A DNA stretch of 64,000 nt from Nocardiopsis algeriensis (GTDB taxonomy: Bacteria > Actinomycetota > Actinomycetes > Streptosporangiales > Streptosporangiaceae), in assembly GCF_014203695.1 (NCBI RefSeq), contig NZ_JACHJO010000009.1, positions 124,001 to 188,000 on the forward strand, written 5' to 3'. Position numbers and translations under genes: made by a program. Positions 12,281-21,112 of this stretch are shown piece by piece. The notes beneath the pieces are model-generated. The model saw nothing but the letters and a program-made list of their open reading frames with translations, did no database searches and was not told where the DNA came from. Positions within the stretch are counted from its first letter, which is position 1. Every line of letters starts with the position of its first letter.

Positions 12281-13669
12281 TCAGGAGCCGCCGAGGATCC
12301 GGTCGGCCTCGCGCAGCCCGGAGAGCAGCGCCCCGTGCACGGTGCCGATGTGCTCGACCTCCGTGGCCTCCCCCGCGAAGAACAGCCGGTCACCGACCGG
12401 TGCCCTCAGCACCTCGCGGTCGCCGTCGCCGGAGCCCACCGCGGTGTAGGAGAAGGACCCCCGCGAGAAGTGGTCGTCCATCCAGTGGGTGAGGTAGCTG
12501 TCCACGGGGTCAGGCGCCTTGCGGAACATGGTGCGCAGCGCCGCCATAGCGTGGGCCACGACCTCCTCGTCCGACATCCGCGACAGGAACAGGGCGGCGT
12601 TGCCGCCGTTCCGCCCCACCAGCAGAGGCACACCCATCACCCTCTGACCCGCGTACCAGTTGAACCAGGTGCCCTCCTCGTTGCCCAGGTGGACCAGCAC
12701 CTCGGCGTCGCCCCAGAACACCTCGTCGAAACGCAGGAACAGCTTCTCCAGCCGACCGCTGCCCAGGCGGCCCAGGGCCCGCTGCTTGGCCGCGGGCAGC
12801 TCGGGCTCGAAACCGACCGCGCCCGCCTTGAGCACCCCCAGGGGGAGGGTGAGCAGGACCCTGTCGGCTCTCAGAGAGGTCTCGCCGCCCGGTACGCGCA
12901 CCCGTAGCGACACGCCGCTCCCGTCGTGGGAGATCCCGAGCACCTCGTGCTCCAGGCGCACGTCCAGGCCCCGGGCCAGGTGGTCGGTGAGCTGGGACAT
13001 GCCGTCGGGGAACACCAGGTCGTCGCCGCCGAACTCGTGCAGGGCGCCGAAGGCGGCGAAGGACACCTCCTCGGCCTCGGCGCCGTGGTCGTACTCGACG
13101 ATGCGGTGCACGATCTCGTTGGCGTCGCGGGCGCGGGCGCGCACCAGGTTCGCCTCGTAGAGGGCCTGCTTGATACCCCCCTCCATCGACTCCTCGGAGC
13201 CGGCGCCGACGTTGGCCCAGTACATGTGCTCCTGCAGGAGGTGGACGTCCTCCATGTTGCGGCGGTGGCGATCGAAGAGCAGGCGCCGGCCCTTGGGGTC
13301 GTAGGCGGTCTCGGTGGCGCGGTTGAACACCTCGGTGCGTACGCCGGCCTCGCGGACCAGCTCGGTGAGCGGGTTGTTCTCCTCACCGCGCATCCAGGAG
13401 GCGCCCGTGTCCAGGGTGGCACCGTGCCAGTCCCCCACCGAGTGGATGCGCCCGCCCGTACGCGCACGGGCCTCCAGGACGGTGACACGCTCTCCCGCAT
13501 CGGCGAGCCGGTCGGCGGCGGCCAGGCCGGCCATGCCCGCGCCCACCACGACGGTGTGTCCCCGGCCGGGTTGCGCCTCGCGCCCGCGCGGCTCCGGCGC
13601 CGCGGTCTCCTCGATACGCCCCGGCTCTCCCTGGGCGGCGGTCTCCTCGGTGTCACCCGGTTCGGTCAT
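12281..13669 (-). CDS. Flavin-containing amine oxidase
   Basis: A 462-residue flavoenzyme with dinucleotide-binding motif 'VVVGAGMAGLAAADRLADAG' near residue 40, the second motif 'GGRIHSVGDW' and the C-terminal FAD motif 'RLFFAGEATEVEHIGTVHGA'. This is the monoamine/polyamine oxidase fold; the C-terminal motif resembles spermine/spermidine oxidases and LSD1-like enzymes. There is no signal peptide. The N-terminal 35 residues are acidic, Glu/Pro-rich and probably disordered. The ATG at 13669 is preceded by AGAGGGG. Substrate is unassigned; polyamine oxidation is the best guess. Confidence 0.87.
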   Translation of the reverse strand: MTEPGDTEETAAQGEPGRIEETAAPEPRGREAQPGRGHTVVVGAGMAGLAAADRLADAGERVTVLEARARTGGRIHSVGDWHGATLDTGASWMRGEENNPLTELVREAGVRTEVFNRATETAYDPKGRRLLFDRHRRNMEDVHLLQEHMYWANVGAGSEESMEGGIKQALYEANLVRARARDANEIVHRIVEYDHGAEAEEVSFAAFGALHEFGGDDLVFPDGMSQLTDHLARGLDVRLEHEVLGISHDGSGVSLRVRVPGGETSLRADRVLLTLPLGVLKAGAVGFEPELPAAKQRALGRLGSGRLEKLFLRFDEVFWGDAEVLVHLGNEEGTWFNWYAGQRVMGVPLLVGRNGGNAALFLSRMSDEEVVAHAMAALRTMFRKAPDPVDSYLTHWMDDHFSRGSFSYTAVGSGDGDREVLRAPVGDRLFFAGEATEVEHIGTVHGALLSGLREADRILGGS

Positions 13670-13725
13670 GGCGGTCCCCTCTGCGGTAGTCACCGGCTAC
13701 TGGCGGATGTGTGCCCCGGGACGGC

Positions 13726-13761
13726 CGCGAGGGGGCGGGGCCGGTGCCCCACCCCCTCGCG
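13726..13761 (-). terminator. Terminator of the PRC-barrel gene
   Basis: CGCGAGGGGG pairs with CCCCCTCGCG, and inside it GGGGC pairs with GCCCC, forming one long stem just past the PRC gene stop at 13772. The U-tract is weak, as is common in GC-rich actinomycetes. Confidence 0.65.
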
Positions 13762-13771
13762 GGTCCTCGCA

Positions 13772-14581
13772 TCAGCTGCGCGGCGGACGGCCTCCGCGGC
13801 CCTCCTCGTCCTCTCCCTCGAACTCGATGCGCTCACTGCGACGCTCGCCCTGGACGTGCTCGTCGCGGGTCACGCGCTTCTTGCGCAGGTGGATCTCCTC
13901 GACGGGCACCTCCTTCTTGGAGACGACCGGGCGCTCCTCGTAGAGGGTGAAGGTCTCCTCTCCCTCCTCCATGGGCTCGTGCCGGCCCACCTGGGAGGCG
14001 TCGGTGACGGGACGCCGCTCGACCTCCAGCTCCTCGTGGCTGACGGGGACCGTCTCGTCGAACTGCTCCCGGTCGATGTGCTTGCGCATCCGGGCCTGGC
14101 CGCCCTCGCGGCGCTCGACGCCGACGTCGACCTGCTCCTCGGTGCGGTACACGACCTCGTCGTCCGCCCCGCCCCGCGTCCGGCCCTCCTGGCGCCCGGT
14201 CCGCTCGCGCCGGCCGGCCCCGGGACGCGCCTCGGTGCCCATCCCCTCGGTGCGGGTCTGGCCGGGGATGCCGCCGTGCATGGCGTAGTAGTCGCGGACC
14301 TGCTGCTCCTCGTCTCGGGAGATGTGGTCCTTGGCCTCGATGTTGGGTGCGTCCTTGACCGTGGCCTTGTCGTAGGGAACCTGGATGTCCTCCGCCACGG
14401 GGCGCGCGCCCTGGAGGGGCACCAGCGTCTCCCGCATGCCGAAGAGACCGGTGTTGACCGACGCCCATGTGGGGACGCCCGTTTGGTCGTCCAGGTACAC
14501 CTGGCCGATCTTGCCGATGTTGTTGCCCTCGTCGTCCAGGACGTGATGTCCGATGAGGTCCTCCGCGCTGTGGCGTGCCAT
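13772..14581 (-). CDS. PRC-barrel and DUF2382 domain stress-type protein
   Basis: The 269-residue, strongly charged protein starts with a PRC-barrel (about residues 5-75, 'DEGNNIGKIGQVYLDDQTG') and ends with a DUF2382 domain (about 140-245, 'EEQVDVGVERREGGQARMRK', 'TVPVSHEELEVERRPV'). The two are joined by a Gly/Arg linker. This architecture is common in actinomycetes and deinococci, where it is linked to general stress, but no biochemical role is established. The ATG at 14581 follows GAGAGGAGAGCC. It is divergent from the phosphatase gene. Confidence 0.88.
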   Translation of the reverse strand: MARHSAEDLIGHHVLDDEGNNIGKIGQVYLDDQTGVPTWASVNTGLFGMRETLVPLQGARPVAEDIQVPYDKATVKDAPNIEAKDHISRDEEQQVRDYYAMHGGIPGQTRTEGMGTEARPGAGRRERTGRQEGRTRGGADDEVVYRTEEQVDVGVERREGGQARMRKHIDREQFDETVPVSHEELEVERRPVTDASQVGRHEPMEEGEETFTLYEERPVVSKKEVPVEEIHLRKKRVTRDEHVQGERRSERIEFEGEDEEGRGGRPPRS

Positions 14582-14814
14582 GGCTCTCCTCTCACCGTGT
14601 CGATCCAGCGAGCCGCAACCCGCCGCACCCTCCTTCGGTAACCCGCATCGACCTGGAGAAACGGAACTTTCCGAGCCTTGGCCCAAACGGGAAGTCCCGT
14701 TGACGCCGGCCGGCCCCGACCCGCCTACCTGCACATATCCGCCATGGGAAAGAAATGTGGGGATATATTCCCCGCCTTTACTTTTCCCTGTTCGGAGAAA
14801 TAGCGTCCTCTCCC

Positions 14815-15591
14815 ATGAGCCACGAGAGAGAAATCCGCTGGGAAGGCTTCTTCAACGCCCGCGATCTCGGAGGGCTCCCCGTCCGCGGGGGAGGCCTCAC
14901 CCGCCGCGGGGCCTTCCTCCGCTCCGCCGACCCGCGCTTCGTCACCGAGGCGGGCTGGGCAGCGGCCCGTGCCGCCGGCGTCCGCACCGTCGTCGACCTG
15001 CGCAACGAGGACGAGATGCGGCCGGTCACCGGTGAGAGTGCGACGGAGCGGAGCGGTTCGGCCGCGTTCACCGCCGCCTCGGCAGGAATCTCCGTCCCAC
15101 CCGGCCTGACCCGCCTGGAGGTGCCCCTCGACGACATCGAGGACACCGCTTTCTGGCTGGACACCAACCGCAGACGCCTGAACGGGAGCCCGCTCTACTT
15201 CCGTCCCTTCCTCGAGCACAAGGCCGAGCGGTGCGCCGCGGTGGTCACGGCCCTGGCCCGGACCGAACCCGGGGGCGTCCTGTTCCACTGCGGTGCCGGC
15301 CGCGACCGCACCGGCCTGGTCTCCCTGCTGCTCCTCGCCCTGGCGGGGGTCGAGGCCGAGGCGGTGGCCGCCGACTACGACCTCACGACGGAGGCGGTCG
15401 TCCCGCTCTTCGCCGCGATGGGAGTGCCGGACCAGGGCCCGGCCGTCGCGACGGTGCTCACCGAGCGCGGCCTGACCCAGCGCGACGCCGTGCTCGACGT
15501 CCTCGCGGACCTGGACCCGCAGGGCTACCTCCTGGCCGCCGGGGCCGCCCCCGAAGACCTCGCCGAGCTCCGCACCCGCCTCCTGGGCTGA
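14815..15591 (+). CDS. Tyrosine-protein phosphatase (PTP, Y_phosphatase3 type)
   Basis: A 258-residue cytosolic phosphatase with the P-loop CX5R as '[10 protein letters not shown]' (Cys159, Arg165) and the N-terminal '[13 protein letters not shown]' typical of the MptpB/Y_phosphatase3 group. It would remove phosphate from phosphotyrosine, phosphoserine/threonine or phosphoinositides; substrate is unknown. No good Shine-Dalgarno precedes the ATG. A TAGCGT hexamer at 14801-14806 lies eight bases upstream of it, which suggests a leaderless transcript. The gene is divergent from the PRC-barrel gene and followed by a long gap. Confidence 0.9.
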   Translation: MSHEREIRWEGFFNARDLGGLPVRGGGLTRRGAFLRSADPRFVTEAGWAAARAAGVRTVVDLRNEDEMRPVTGESATERSGSAAFTAASAGISVPPGLTRLEVPLDDIEDTAFWLDTNRRRLNGSPLYFRPFLEHKAERCAAVVTALARTEPGGVLFHCGAGRDRTGLVSLLLLALAGVEAEAVAADYDLTTEAVVPLFAAMGVPDQGPAVATVLTERGLTQRDAVLDVLADLDPQGYLLAAGAAPEDLAELRTRLLG

Positions 15592-16849
15592 CCGGCGCCC
15601 CTCCCAAGGCAGGGTGCCGTCGGGGCCGAGATGGGCCCTGCCCCACTGGAACGGTGACTCCCTCGGCGGCCAGGGGCGCATTCCAGGCAACGGCACCGGC
15701 AGGCGCGCACGCGCGCTCATCCGGGTCTCCGTCAACCTCCCCCGAGGAGGGCATGACACGAGCCCGAGATGGGCAGGGCCCGCTGGCGTCCTGCCTTCCG
15801 GCGCAGCGGAAGACGCAGGAGGTCGTCTTGCCCCGCCTGGGGCCGGACAGGACGGCCTCGGAAAAGTCCCTATGCTCCATGGAGACTCCCCGAAGAGAGG
15901 TGTCCGGGGGCCGGGGCTGCACGGGCGGAGTTGCTCAGCGGTGCTTGCCGCCTTCACCGAGGAAACGAAGGTGTGCCACTCTGCCGAGGCGAACACCAGA
16001 TGCCCGAGCTCAGGCTGCTCGAAGTCGCACACATACGCATCGGACTCCACCTCGACGCACGTGGGGTCATCCCCGCTGCAACCGCTCTTCCCCAACCCAC
16101 CACCTCGACACACTCCCCACTGGCTTTGGAGAAATTGCTCTTCAAGTGCTGCCAGTCTGGACCGGGAGGCTTCATTTCCAGTGATCTTGTACCTACAGCA
16201 AAGTTCGAACGCCCTCGGCTTCTGTCCTTCTCGGCAGCACACGCCTCCTTGAGTGACTTGCAGGGTTTCTTGAAGCCATCAAACATGTTCCGGGAGGACC
16301 AGAAAGCACACGAATATGCAGCATCAGTATGCGTCTTCCAAAACCATGAAACACGAGGCATATCCAACCTCGCTGCAAGTACAAGCGTCACGCCGAGGGA
16401 ACCCCCGGTCGGTGTCGGTGCGCCGCCGCTGGGCGCGGGCACAGCGGGCCTTGGCTCGCTGGTGGAAAGTGGTGGACCGTAGCCGCACTTGCTGATGTCG
16501 CGTTGGACGTCGCGGCTGGTCACGGTCCGTCAGCGGCTCCAGCTTCCAGAGCGCAGAAAGGGGGTGGTGAACACGGCGATCGGGCAACCGGACATTCGCT
16601 CTACTCAGCTCCGATAACGTCCTCGCCCAGACCGGAGAACCGGCACGGGCCAGAGCACCTGGCACCGCACCGGACCACCTGCGCGACCACGGCAACCTCC
16701 GCGCAGCAGGGGCGAAGAGCATCTGAGCAGCCTGTCTCCTCAGGGGAACATTCCTGATCTTTCGGCAGCAGTGCGCCTGTGTCGGCATCCGGGCGGGCAC
16801 TCTCTTCTTCAGCTTTTCGACAAGATCTCGTGTGTGGGTGGTGGAAGGC
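15592..16849. other. Long gap (1.26 kb) with lower GC and no convincing intact gene
   Basis: ORFs on both strands lack family resemblance apart from the DUF397-like stretch listed separately. Base composition drops between about 15,950 and 16,400, suggesting decayed or foreign DNA between the core genes and the STAND modules. Confidence 0.5.
15940..16242 (-). pseudogene. DUF397-like remnant without partner regulator
   Basis: On the minus strand an open frame shows 'DDPTCVEVESDAYVCDFEQ' followed by 'GHLVFASAEWHTFVSSVKA'. This matches the DUF397 pattern (CVEVA ... RDSK ... L.F ... W..F) found in small actinomycete proteins that accompany XRE-DUF5753 regulators. The start is unclear, no stop follows soon after the domain (the frame runs on into the phosphatase gene on the other strand), and no XRE partner lies upstream. 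I read it as a decayed copy; a functional longer protein is less likely. Confidence 0.35.
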
Positions 16850-17050
16850 ATGGAGCACAACAGCGACGGCGGCGTCCCTGAGGAGAACACCGACCGGCTG
16901 CGCGAGGCACTCGCCGCTGCCGACATCAAGCGGCTCGCACGCGCGTCCCGTGAGGGTGACGGAGACGAAGTGGAACAGATACGGCAAAGGTACGTGGACC
17001 GGCAGTCCGGATATGGCCAAAATCCTTGCAGGACAGGGGTTTCGTGTTAG
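16850..17050 (+). CDS. Small acidic/basic protein, first gene of STAND module copy A
   Basis: I do not recognise a named family. The 66-residue product contains 'ADIKRLARASREGDGDEVEQ' followed by 'IRQRYVD', a charged helix that is almost identical in copy B at 20,091. The ATG at 16850 has GGAAGG five to six bases upstream. The C-terminal tail beyond the conserved helix differs from copy B and overlaps the promoter of the next gene. Conservation in both copies argues that it is a real gene; its role may be regulatory. Confidence 0.55.
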   Translation: MEHNSDGGVPEENTDRLREALAAADIKRLARASREGDGDEVEQIRQRYVDRQSGYGQNPCRTGVSC

Positions 17051-17053
17051 CTT
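17026..17053 (+). promoter_or_regulatory. Candidate promoter of the 17,095 gene (copy A)
   Basis: TTGCAG at 17026-17031 and TAGCTT at 17048-17053 are spaced 16 bases apart, 41 bases before the ATG at 17095. The TAGCTT-containing block 'CGTGTTAGCTTC' is conserved upstream of the equivalent gene in copy B. Confidence 0.5.
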
Positions 17054-17094
17054 CAGGCCCAGAGATCGTTCCTTCGAGGCTCGATCGGAGCGCC

Positions 17095-17313
17095 ATGGAA
17101 CTGGAAATACTCGCCAAGGATGACAAGTCCGGACACGGAGGGTGCCCCTCCGTCTATCTCAGCGACACTGGCGAGTTCGTCGTCCAGGGTCTGGAACTGA
17201 ACGACACCGACTTCGCGAAACTGGCCAACCCTCTGCCGGGTGAGAGCGCAGTCCGGATCTCCCCCGAGATCGTGCTCGCCGCGGTCGAGCGCTACCGGCG
17301 GAGGGGGAGGTGA
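17095..17313 (+). CDS. Small conserved protein preceding DUF6879 (copy A)
   Basis: The 72-residue product reads as a compact domain with 'GGCPSVYLSDTGEFVVQG' in the middle and 'VRISPEIVLAAVERYRR' at the end. Homologues occur in copy B (20,337) and, more distantly, at 60,457 ('GGCPTLYETDTGDIVVQG'), always directly before a DUF6879 gene. No function is known to me. Its stop codon overlaps the GTG start of the DUF6879 gene (GTGA), so the two are translationally coupled and probably work together. The pattern is reminiscent of small partners in regulatory or toxin-antitoxin-like pairs, but that is inference. Confidence 0.8.
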   Translation: MELEILAKDDKSGHGGCPSVYLSDTGEFVVQGLELNDTDFAKLANPLPGESAVRISPEIVLAAVERYRRRGR

Positions 17314-17870
17314 TTCTGGAGAGAAGCGAATCCCAACCCATCAGCGGGGACGAGCTCAGCCGTTTCTTCGAGGAGTGCCAATACACCGCGTTCCGCCTGG
17401 AGACGCTCCAGGTCTACGACGTCGGCTACGAGGAGGAGGCCTTCCGGCGCTTCCTTGCCGACGGAGCGGTGGTCACCTCCAGGTCCCATGAGGAGTGGGC
17501 CCGCTGGGTCGGCAGCGGGCGGCAGTTCCGCCGGGTCCATGTCGTGGCCGAACCCCTCACGGACTACGTGAGGTTCGAGTGTGCTTGGGCCTACCGATCC
17601 AGCGTGGAGGCCGGCGAGGACGTGAACATCCTGCCTGTGGCCGAGGGCGAGTGGCCGCAAGGCATTCCTCGGTTCGACTACTGGTTGTTCGACTCCCACC
17701 AGCTCGTGCGTATGAACTACGCCCCCGACGGCAGCATGCTCACCCCCGACCTGGTGACCGACCCCCAGCAGATCGTGCAGGCCAACGTGATACGCGACCG
17801 GGCACTGCATCTGGCCATTCCTTTCACCGAATACGAGAAGCGTTTCGACGCCGACATGCGCTCCCTGTGA
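17310..17870 (+). CDS. DUF6879 family protein (copy A)
   Basis: The 186-residue protein matches the DUF6879 pattern: 'YTAFRLETLQVYDVGYEEEA' near the start, 'RRVHVVAEPLTDYVRFE' in the middle and 'RFDYWLFDSHQLVRMNY' towards the end. No catalytic motif is obvious and the biochemical role of the family is unknown. GTG start at 17310 overlaps the previous stop, and its own stop overlaps the GTG start of the STAND gene, so the three genes form a coupled operon. The Trp/Phe/Asp-rich C-terminal half suggests ligand or peptide binding (inference). Confidence 0.87.
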   Translation: MILERSESQPISGDELSRFFEECQYTAFRLETLQVYDVGYEEEAFRRFLADGAVVTSRSHEEWARWVGSGRQFRRVHVVAEPLTDYVRFECAWAYRSSVEAGEDVNILPVAEGEWPQGIPRFDYWLFDSHQLVRMNYAPDGSMLTPDLVTDPQQIVQANVIRDRALHLAIPFTEYEKRFDADMRSL

Positions 17871-19978
17871 CAAATCAACAAGAAAACATCAACACTGACA
17901 ACAAAGTCCGCGATGTCAACGGCACCGTTGTGCAGGCCGGTGTGGTCCATGGAGATGTCGTCATCTCCCCGAGCACCCGGAAGCCGTCGGTGCCACGACA
18001 GCTCCCCTTCTCCCCCAATGGGTTCGTCGATCGAACCGAGCACATACGGCACCTCGACGTGCTGGCCGGGGAAGTTGACAACGGCGTCCCCATCGCCATC
18101 GTCTCTGGGCCGCCAGGGGTGGGGAAATCGGCATTGGCTCTACATTGGGCACACCGTATGCGCGACAGGTTCCCTGACGGTGATCTCTATGCCCATATGC
18201 ACAGTCATGCCCCGGGGCCAAGGGTGGAGGCAGCCCAGGTCCTCGACTCGTTCTTGCGCGCACTCGGTGTCAGCGGCGATCGCATTCCGCTCGATCTGGA
18301 CGGCCGGGCCTCCCTCTTCCGTTCCCAACTCGACGGCAGGAACGTCTTGGTCGTCATGGACGACGTCCTCGATCCTGCCCAGGTCCGGCCCTTGCTCCCT
18401 GCTTCACCAGGGTGCATGGTGCTCATCACCAGCCGCAGCAGTCTCTCGGGATTGATCAGCCGAGAGGGCGCTCGGCGCCTCCCCCTGGATGTCCTGGCGG
18501 CGGATGATTCGGTGGAGCTGCTCCGCCAGTTCGTGGGAGCGCGCGTGGATGATGCGCTTGAGGACGCACGCCATATCGCCGAGCACTGTGCCCACCTGCC
18601 TCTGGCCTTGCGTGTCGCCGCGGAAAGGCTGACCGACCGCTGGAACACACCCCTCTCAGCTCTGGTGTCGGAACTCGCAGCAGAGGAATCTCGTCTGGAC
18701 ACCTTGTCGGAGGAGGACGAGTTGAGCGATCTGCGCGCCGTGATGGCGGCGTCCTACGAAGCACTCGAAAACGGCACCGCCCTTTTCTTCCGGACACTGG
18801 GGCTGCATCCGGGGACGGAGTTCTCCGCCGGGGCCGCGGCAGCCCTCACCGGAGTGGCGCAGGACGCTGCCCAGCGGTTCCTGGAGCGTCTGGTCCGGGC
18901 GAACCTCGTGGAGCGGCCCCGGCCTGGCCGATACCGGCTGCACGACCTGGTGCGGCTGTACGCGGTGGAGCGGGTAGCCGCCGAGGACGGGGCCGACGCA
19001 GCGCGCGGGGCGGTGGGACGTGTGGCCCGGTGGTACACGCACGCCGCTGCCCAGGCGCAGCGGACCGAGCTTCCGAACTTCCCGGTCGTGCCGGGTGGGG
19101 ATCCCCCTGCCGATCTGCCGGAATTCGGGTCTCCCGGTGAGGCCCTGGGCTGGTTCGAGCAGGAGCGGACGAACCTGATCGCCGTTCTGGAATCCGCTCA
19201 CGAGCACGGTCACCATGACACCGTCTGGCGGCTGGCCGCGAGTGTCTACCCGTTCTTCGAGGTGCACCGGCACTGGGACGAGTGGCGTGGCATCCACGTC
19301 ATCGGGCTGAGGTCCGCCGCATCGGCAGGCAGCGCCTACGGCCTGGCTCGCAACCACCTGGGGCTGGGTGATGCCCTGTGGAAACTCGGTGAGCTGGACG
19401 GGGCTCTCCACCACTACCGGACAGCGCTGGAGGCGGACGACCCCTGGGTCCAGGGCTTCGCGCTCCGGCAGTTGGGGACGATTTCCTGGCAGCGAGGTGA
19501 GCACGGTGACGAGGCGGTCGGGTACGTGGAGCGCGCCATCGACGCCTTCCGGAGCGCCGAGGAGCGGCGCGGGGAGGCGATGTGCCTGCTCAGCCTGGCC
19601 GAGTTCGCCGCCGACACAGGACGCTTCGAGGAAGCTCGGGAGCACGCCCGGAAGGCGGTGGAGGTCTTCGAAGCGACCGGAGACACATGGAGCGTGGCCT
19701 GGGGCCGCTGCACCCTCGGCCGCGCTCTGGTCCCGCTCGGCCGGCCCAAGGAGGCGTTGGCCGCCTACCGCGCCGCCGAGGAGGTGTTCGCCGACCACGG
19801 CGACCAGGACAGCAGGACGATCGCCCTGCTCGGCCTCGGCGATGTCCATGTCCGGCTCGGCGAGCCGGAGCGGGCTCGGGAGGCACTGGGCGCCGCCCTG
19901 GACCACCTGCGCGACCACGGCGACCCCCGCGCCGCGGAGGTCGAGGAGCGCTTGAGCGGCCTGACGGCCGGCGGCTGA
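17867..19978 (+). CDS. STAND-class NB-ARC ATPase with TPR sensor and N-terminal VQAG motif (copy A)
   Basis: A 703-residue protein. Residues 18-31 form 'VNGTVVQAGVVHGD', resembling the short amyloid-signalling (RHIM-like) motifs found at the N-terminus of bacterial NLR-like proteins. An NB-ARC ATPase follows, with P-loop 'GPPGVGKSALA' at about 81-91 and Walker B 'NVLVVMDDV' at about 159-167, then a winged-helix region, and TPR repeats over the last 250 residues. STAND proteins sense a trigger through the repeats, oligomerise with ATP and recruit or activate an effector. No effector domain is fused, so a partner sharing the motif is expected elsewhere. Start: GTG overlapping the DUF6879 stop. 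Confidence 0.88.
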   Translation: MTNQQENINTDNKVRDVNGTVVQAGVVHGDVVISPSTRKPSVPRQLPFSPNGFVDRTEHIRHLDVLAGEVDNGVPIAIVSGPPGVGKSALALHWAHRMRDRFPDGDLYAHMHSHAPGPRVEAAQVLDSFLRALGVSGDRIPLDLDGRASLFRSQLDGRNVLVVMDDVLDPAQVRPLLPASPGCMVLITSRSSLSGLISREGARRLPLDVLAADDSVELLRQFVGARVDDALEDARHIAEHCAHLPLALRVAAERLTDRWNTPLSALVSELAAEESRLDTLSEEDELSDLRAVMAASYEALENGTALFFRTLGLHPGTEFSAGAAAALTGVAQDAAQRFLERLVRANLVERPRPGRYRLHDLVRLYAVERVAAEDGADAARGAVGRVARWYTHAAAQAQRTELPNFPVVPGGDPPADLPEFGSPGEALGWFEQERTNLIAVLESAHEHGHHDTVWRLAASVYPFFEVHRHWDEWRGIHVIGLRSAASAGSAYGLARNHLGLGDALWKLGELDGALHHYRTALEADDPWVQGFALRQLGTISWQRGEHGDEAVGYVERAIDAFRSAEERRGEAMCLLSLAEFAADTGRFEEAREHARKAVEVFEATGDTWSVAWGRCTLGRALVPLGRPKEALAAYRAAEEVFADHGDQDSRTIALLGLGDVHVRLGEPERAREALGAALDHLRDHGDPRAAEVEERLSGLTAGG

Positions 19979-20090
19979 AGCTGCCCGTGGAATCGGCCGT
20001 CCCACAGGTGTGTGCCTGCTTCGACCTCTGCGGCGGGCACACGCCTGAGAGGTTTCTGGACAAGGTCTCGTGTGTGGTGTGCTGGAAGAC

Positions 20091-20246
20091 ATGGAGCACG
20101 ACCGTGACGCCCCCGCCCTGGAGGAGACCGCGCACGTGTTGCGCGATGCGCTCGCTGCCGCCGACATCAAGCGGCTCGTGCGTGCGTCGCGCGAGGGGGA
20201 CGGGGACGAAGTGGAACGGATACGGCAAAGGTATGTGGACGGGTAG
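20091..20246 (+). CDS. Small protein, first gene of STAND module copy B
   Basis: The 51-residue product shares 'ALAAADIKRL' and 'RASREGDGDEVE' with the gene at 16,850 but stops earlier at a TAG, ending in 'RQRYVDG'. ATG 20091 is preceded by GGAAGA. Function unknown; conservation between the two modules is the main support. Confidence 0.5.
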   Translation: MEHDRDAPALEETAHVLRDALAAADIKRLVRASREGDGDEVERIRQRYVDG

Positions 20247-20336
20247 GCCGGACATGGCCAGAATCCCTACTGGGCAAGGCTTCCGTGTTAGCTTCGAGTT
20301 CTGGGAAACGTTCCTTCGAGGCCCGATCGGAGTGCC

Positions 20337-20555
20337 ATGGAACTGGAGCTGCTCGCCAAGGACGACAAGTCGGGCGACAAAGGCTGCCCTTCCGTCTATC
20401 TCAGCGACACGGGCGAGTTCGTCGTCCAGGGCGCGGGCCTGAACGACTCCGATTTCGCGAAGCTGGCCAATCCCCTGCCGGGCGAGACCGCGGTCCGCAT
20501 CTCCCCCGAGATCGTGCTCGCCGCGGTCGAGCACTACCGGCGGAGGGGGATGTGA
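20337..20555 (+). CDS. Small conserved protein preceding DUF6879 (copy B)
   Basis: A 72-residue paralogue of the 17,095 product with the same length and the same 'GCPSVYLSDTGEFVVQG' core. It overlaps the next gene by GTGA. The few differences from copy A cluster around residues 35-45. Unknown function; strict co-occurrence with DUF6879 suggests a direct partner. Confidence 0.8.
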   Translation: MELELLAKDDKSGDKGCPSVYLSDTGEFVVQGAGLNDSDFAKLANPLPGETAVRISPEIVLAAVEHYRRRGM

Positions 20556-21112
20556 CTGTTCGGGACATGGGGCTCCGCCCGGTCAGCGAGACCGAGTTCG
20601 ACCGCTTCTTCGAGGAGTTCCGGTACACCGCGTTCCGTCTGGAGACACTCCAGGTCTACGACGTCGGCTATGAGAAAGAGGCGTTCCGCCGCTTCATGGT
20701 CGACGGAGAAGTAATCGCCCCCGCCTCCCGCAAGGAGTGGACGCGCCTCCTCGGCAGTGGGCGGCAGTTCCGCCGGGTCCACGTCGTCGTCGAACCTCTG
20801 ACGGACTATCTGCGGTTCGAGTGCGTGTGCGCCTATCGCTCCAATGTCAAAGCGGGCGAGGATGTCAACATCTTGCCCGTGGACGAGGGCAAGTGGCCGC
20901 AGGGCATCCCCCGGTTCGATTACTGGCTGTTCGACTCCCACCAGCTGGTGCGCATGAACTACACCCCCGACGGCACCATGCTCACCCCCGAACTGGTGAC
21001 CGATCCGGAGCAGATCGTGCAGGCCAACGCAATACGCGACCGAGCTCTGCACCTGGCCATTCCCTTCACCGAGTACGAGAAGCGTTTCGACGCCGACATG
21101 CGCCCCCTGTGA
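20552..21112 (+). CDS. DUF6879 family protein (copy B)
   Basis: The 186-residue paralogue of the 17,310 product keeps all conserved blocks ('YTAFRLETLQVYDVGYEKEA', 'RRVHVVVEPLTDYLRFE', 'RFDYWLFDSHQLVRMNY'). The first 12 residues differ, as do positions around 50-60. GTG 20552 lies in GGAGGGGGATGTG, giving both coupling and a ribosome binding site. Its stop overlaps the STAND gene start. Confidence 0.87.
   Translation: MTVRDMGLRPVSETEFDRFFEEFRYTAFRLETLQVYDVGYEKEAFRRFMVDGEVIAPASRKEWTRLLGSGRQFRRVHVVVEPLTDYLRFECVCAYRSNVKAGEDVNILPVDEGKWPQGIPRFDYWLFDSHQLVRMNYTPDGTMLTPELVTDPEQIVQANAIRDRALHLAIPFTEYEKRFDADMRPL

Noticed and set aside
15769-16482. Plus-strand ORF of 237 codons in the long gap
   Set aside because: No family resemblance, poor start, overlapping a DUF397-like frame on the other strand.
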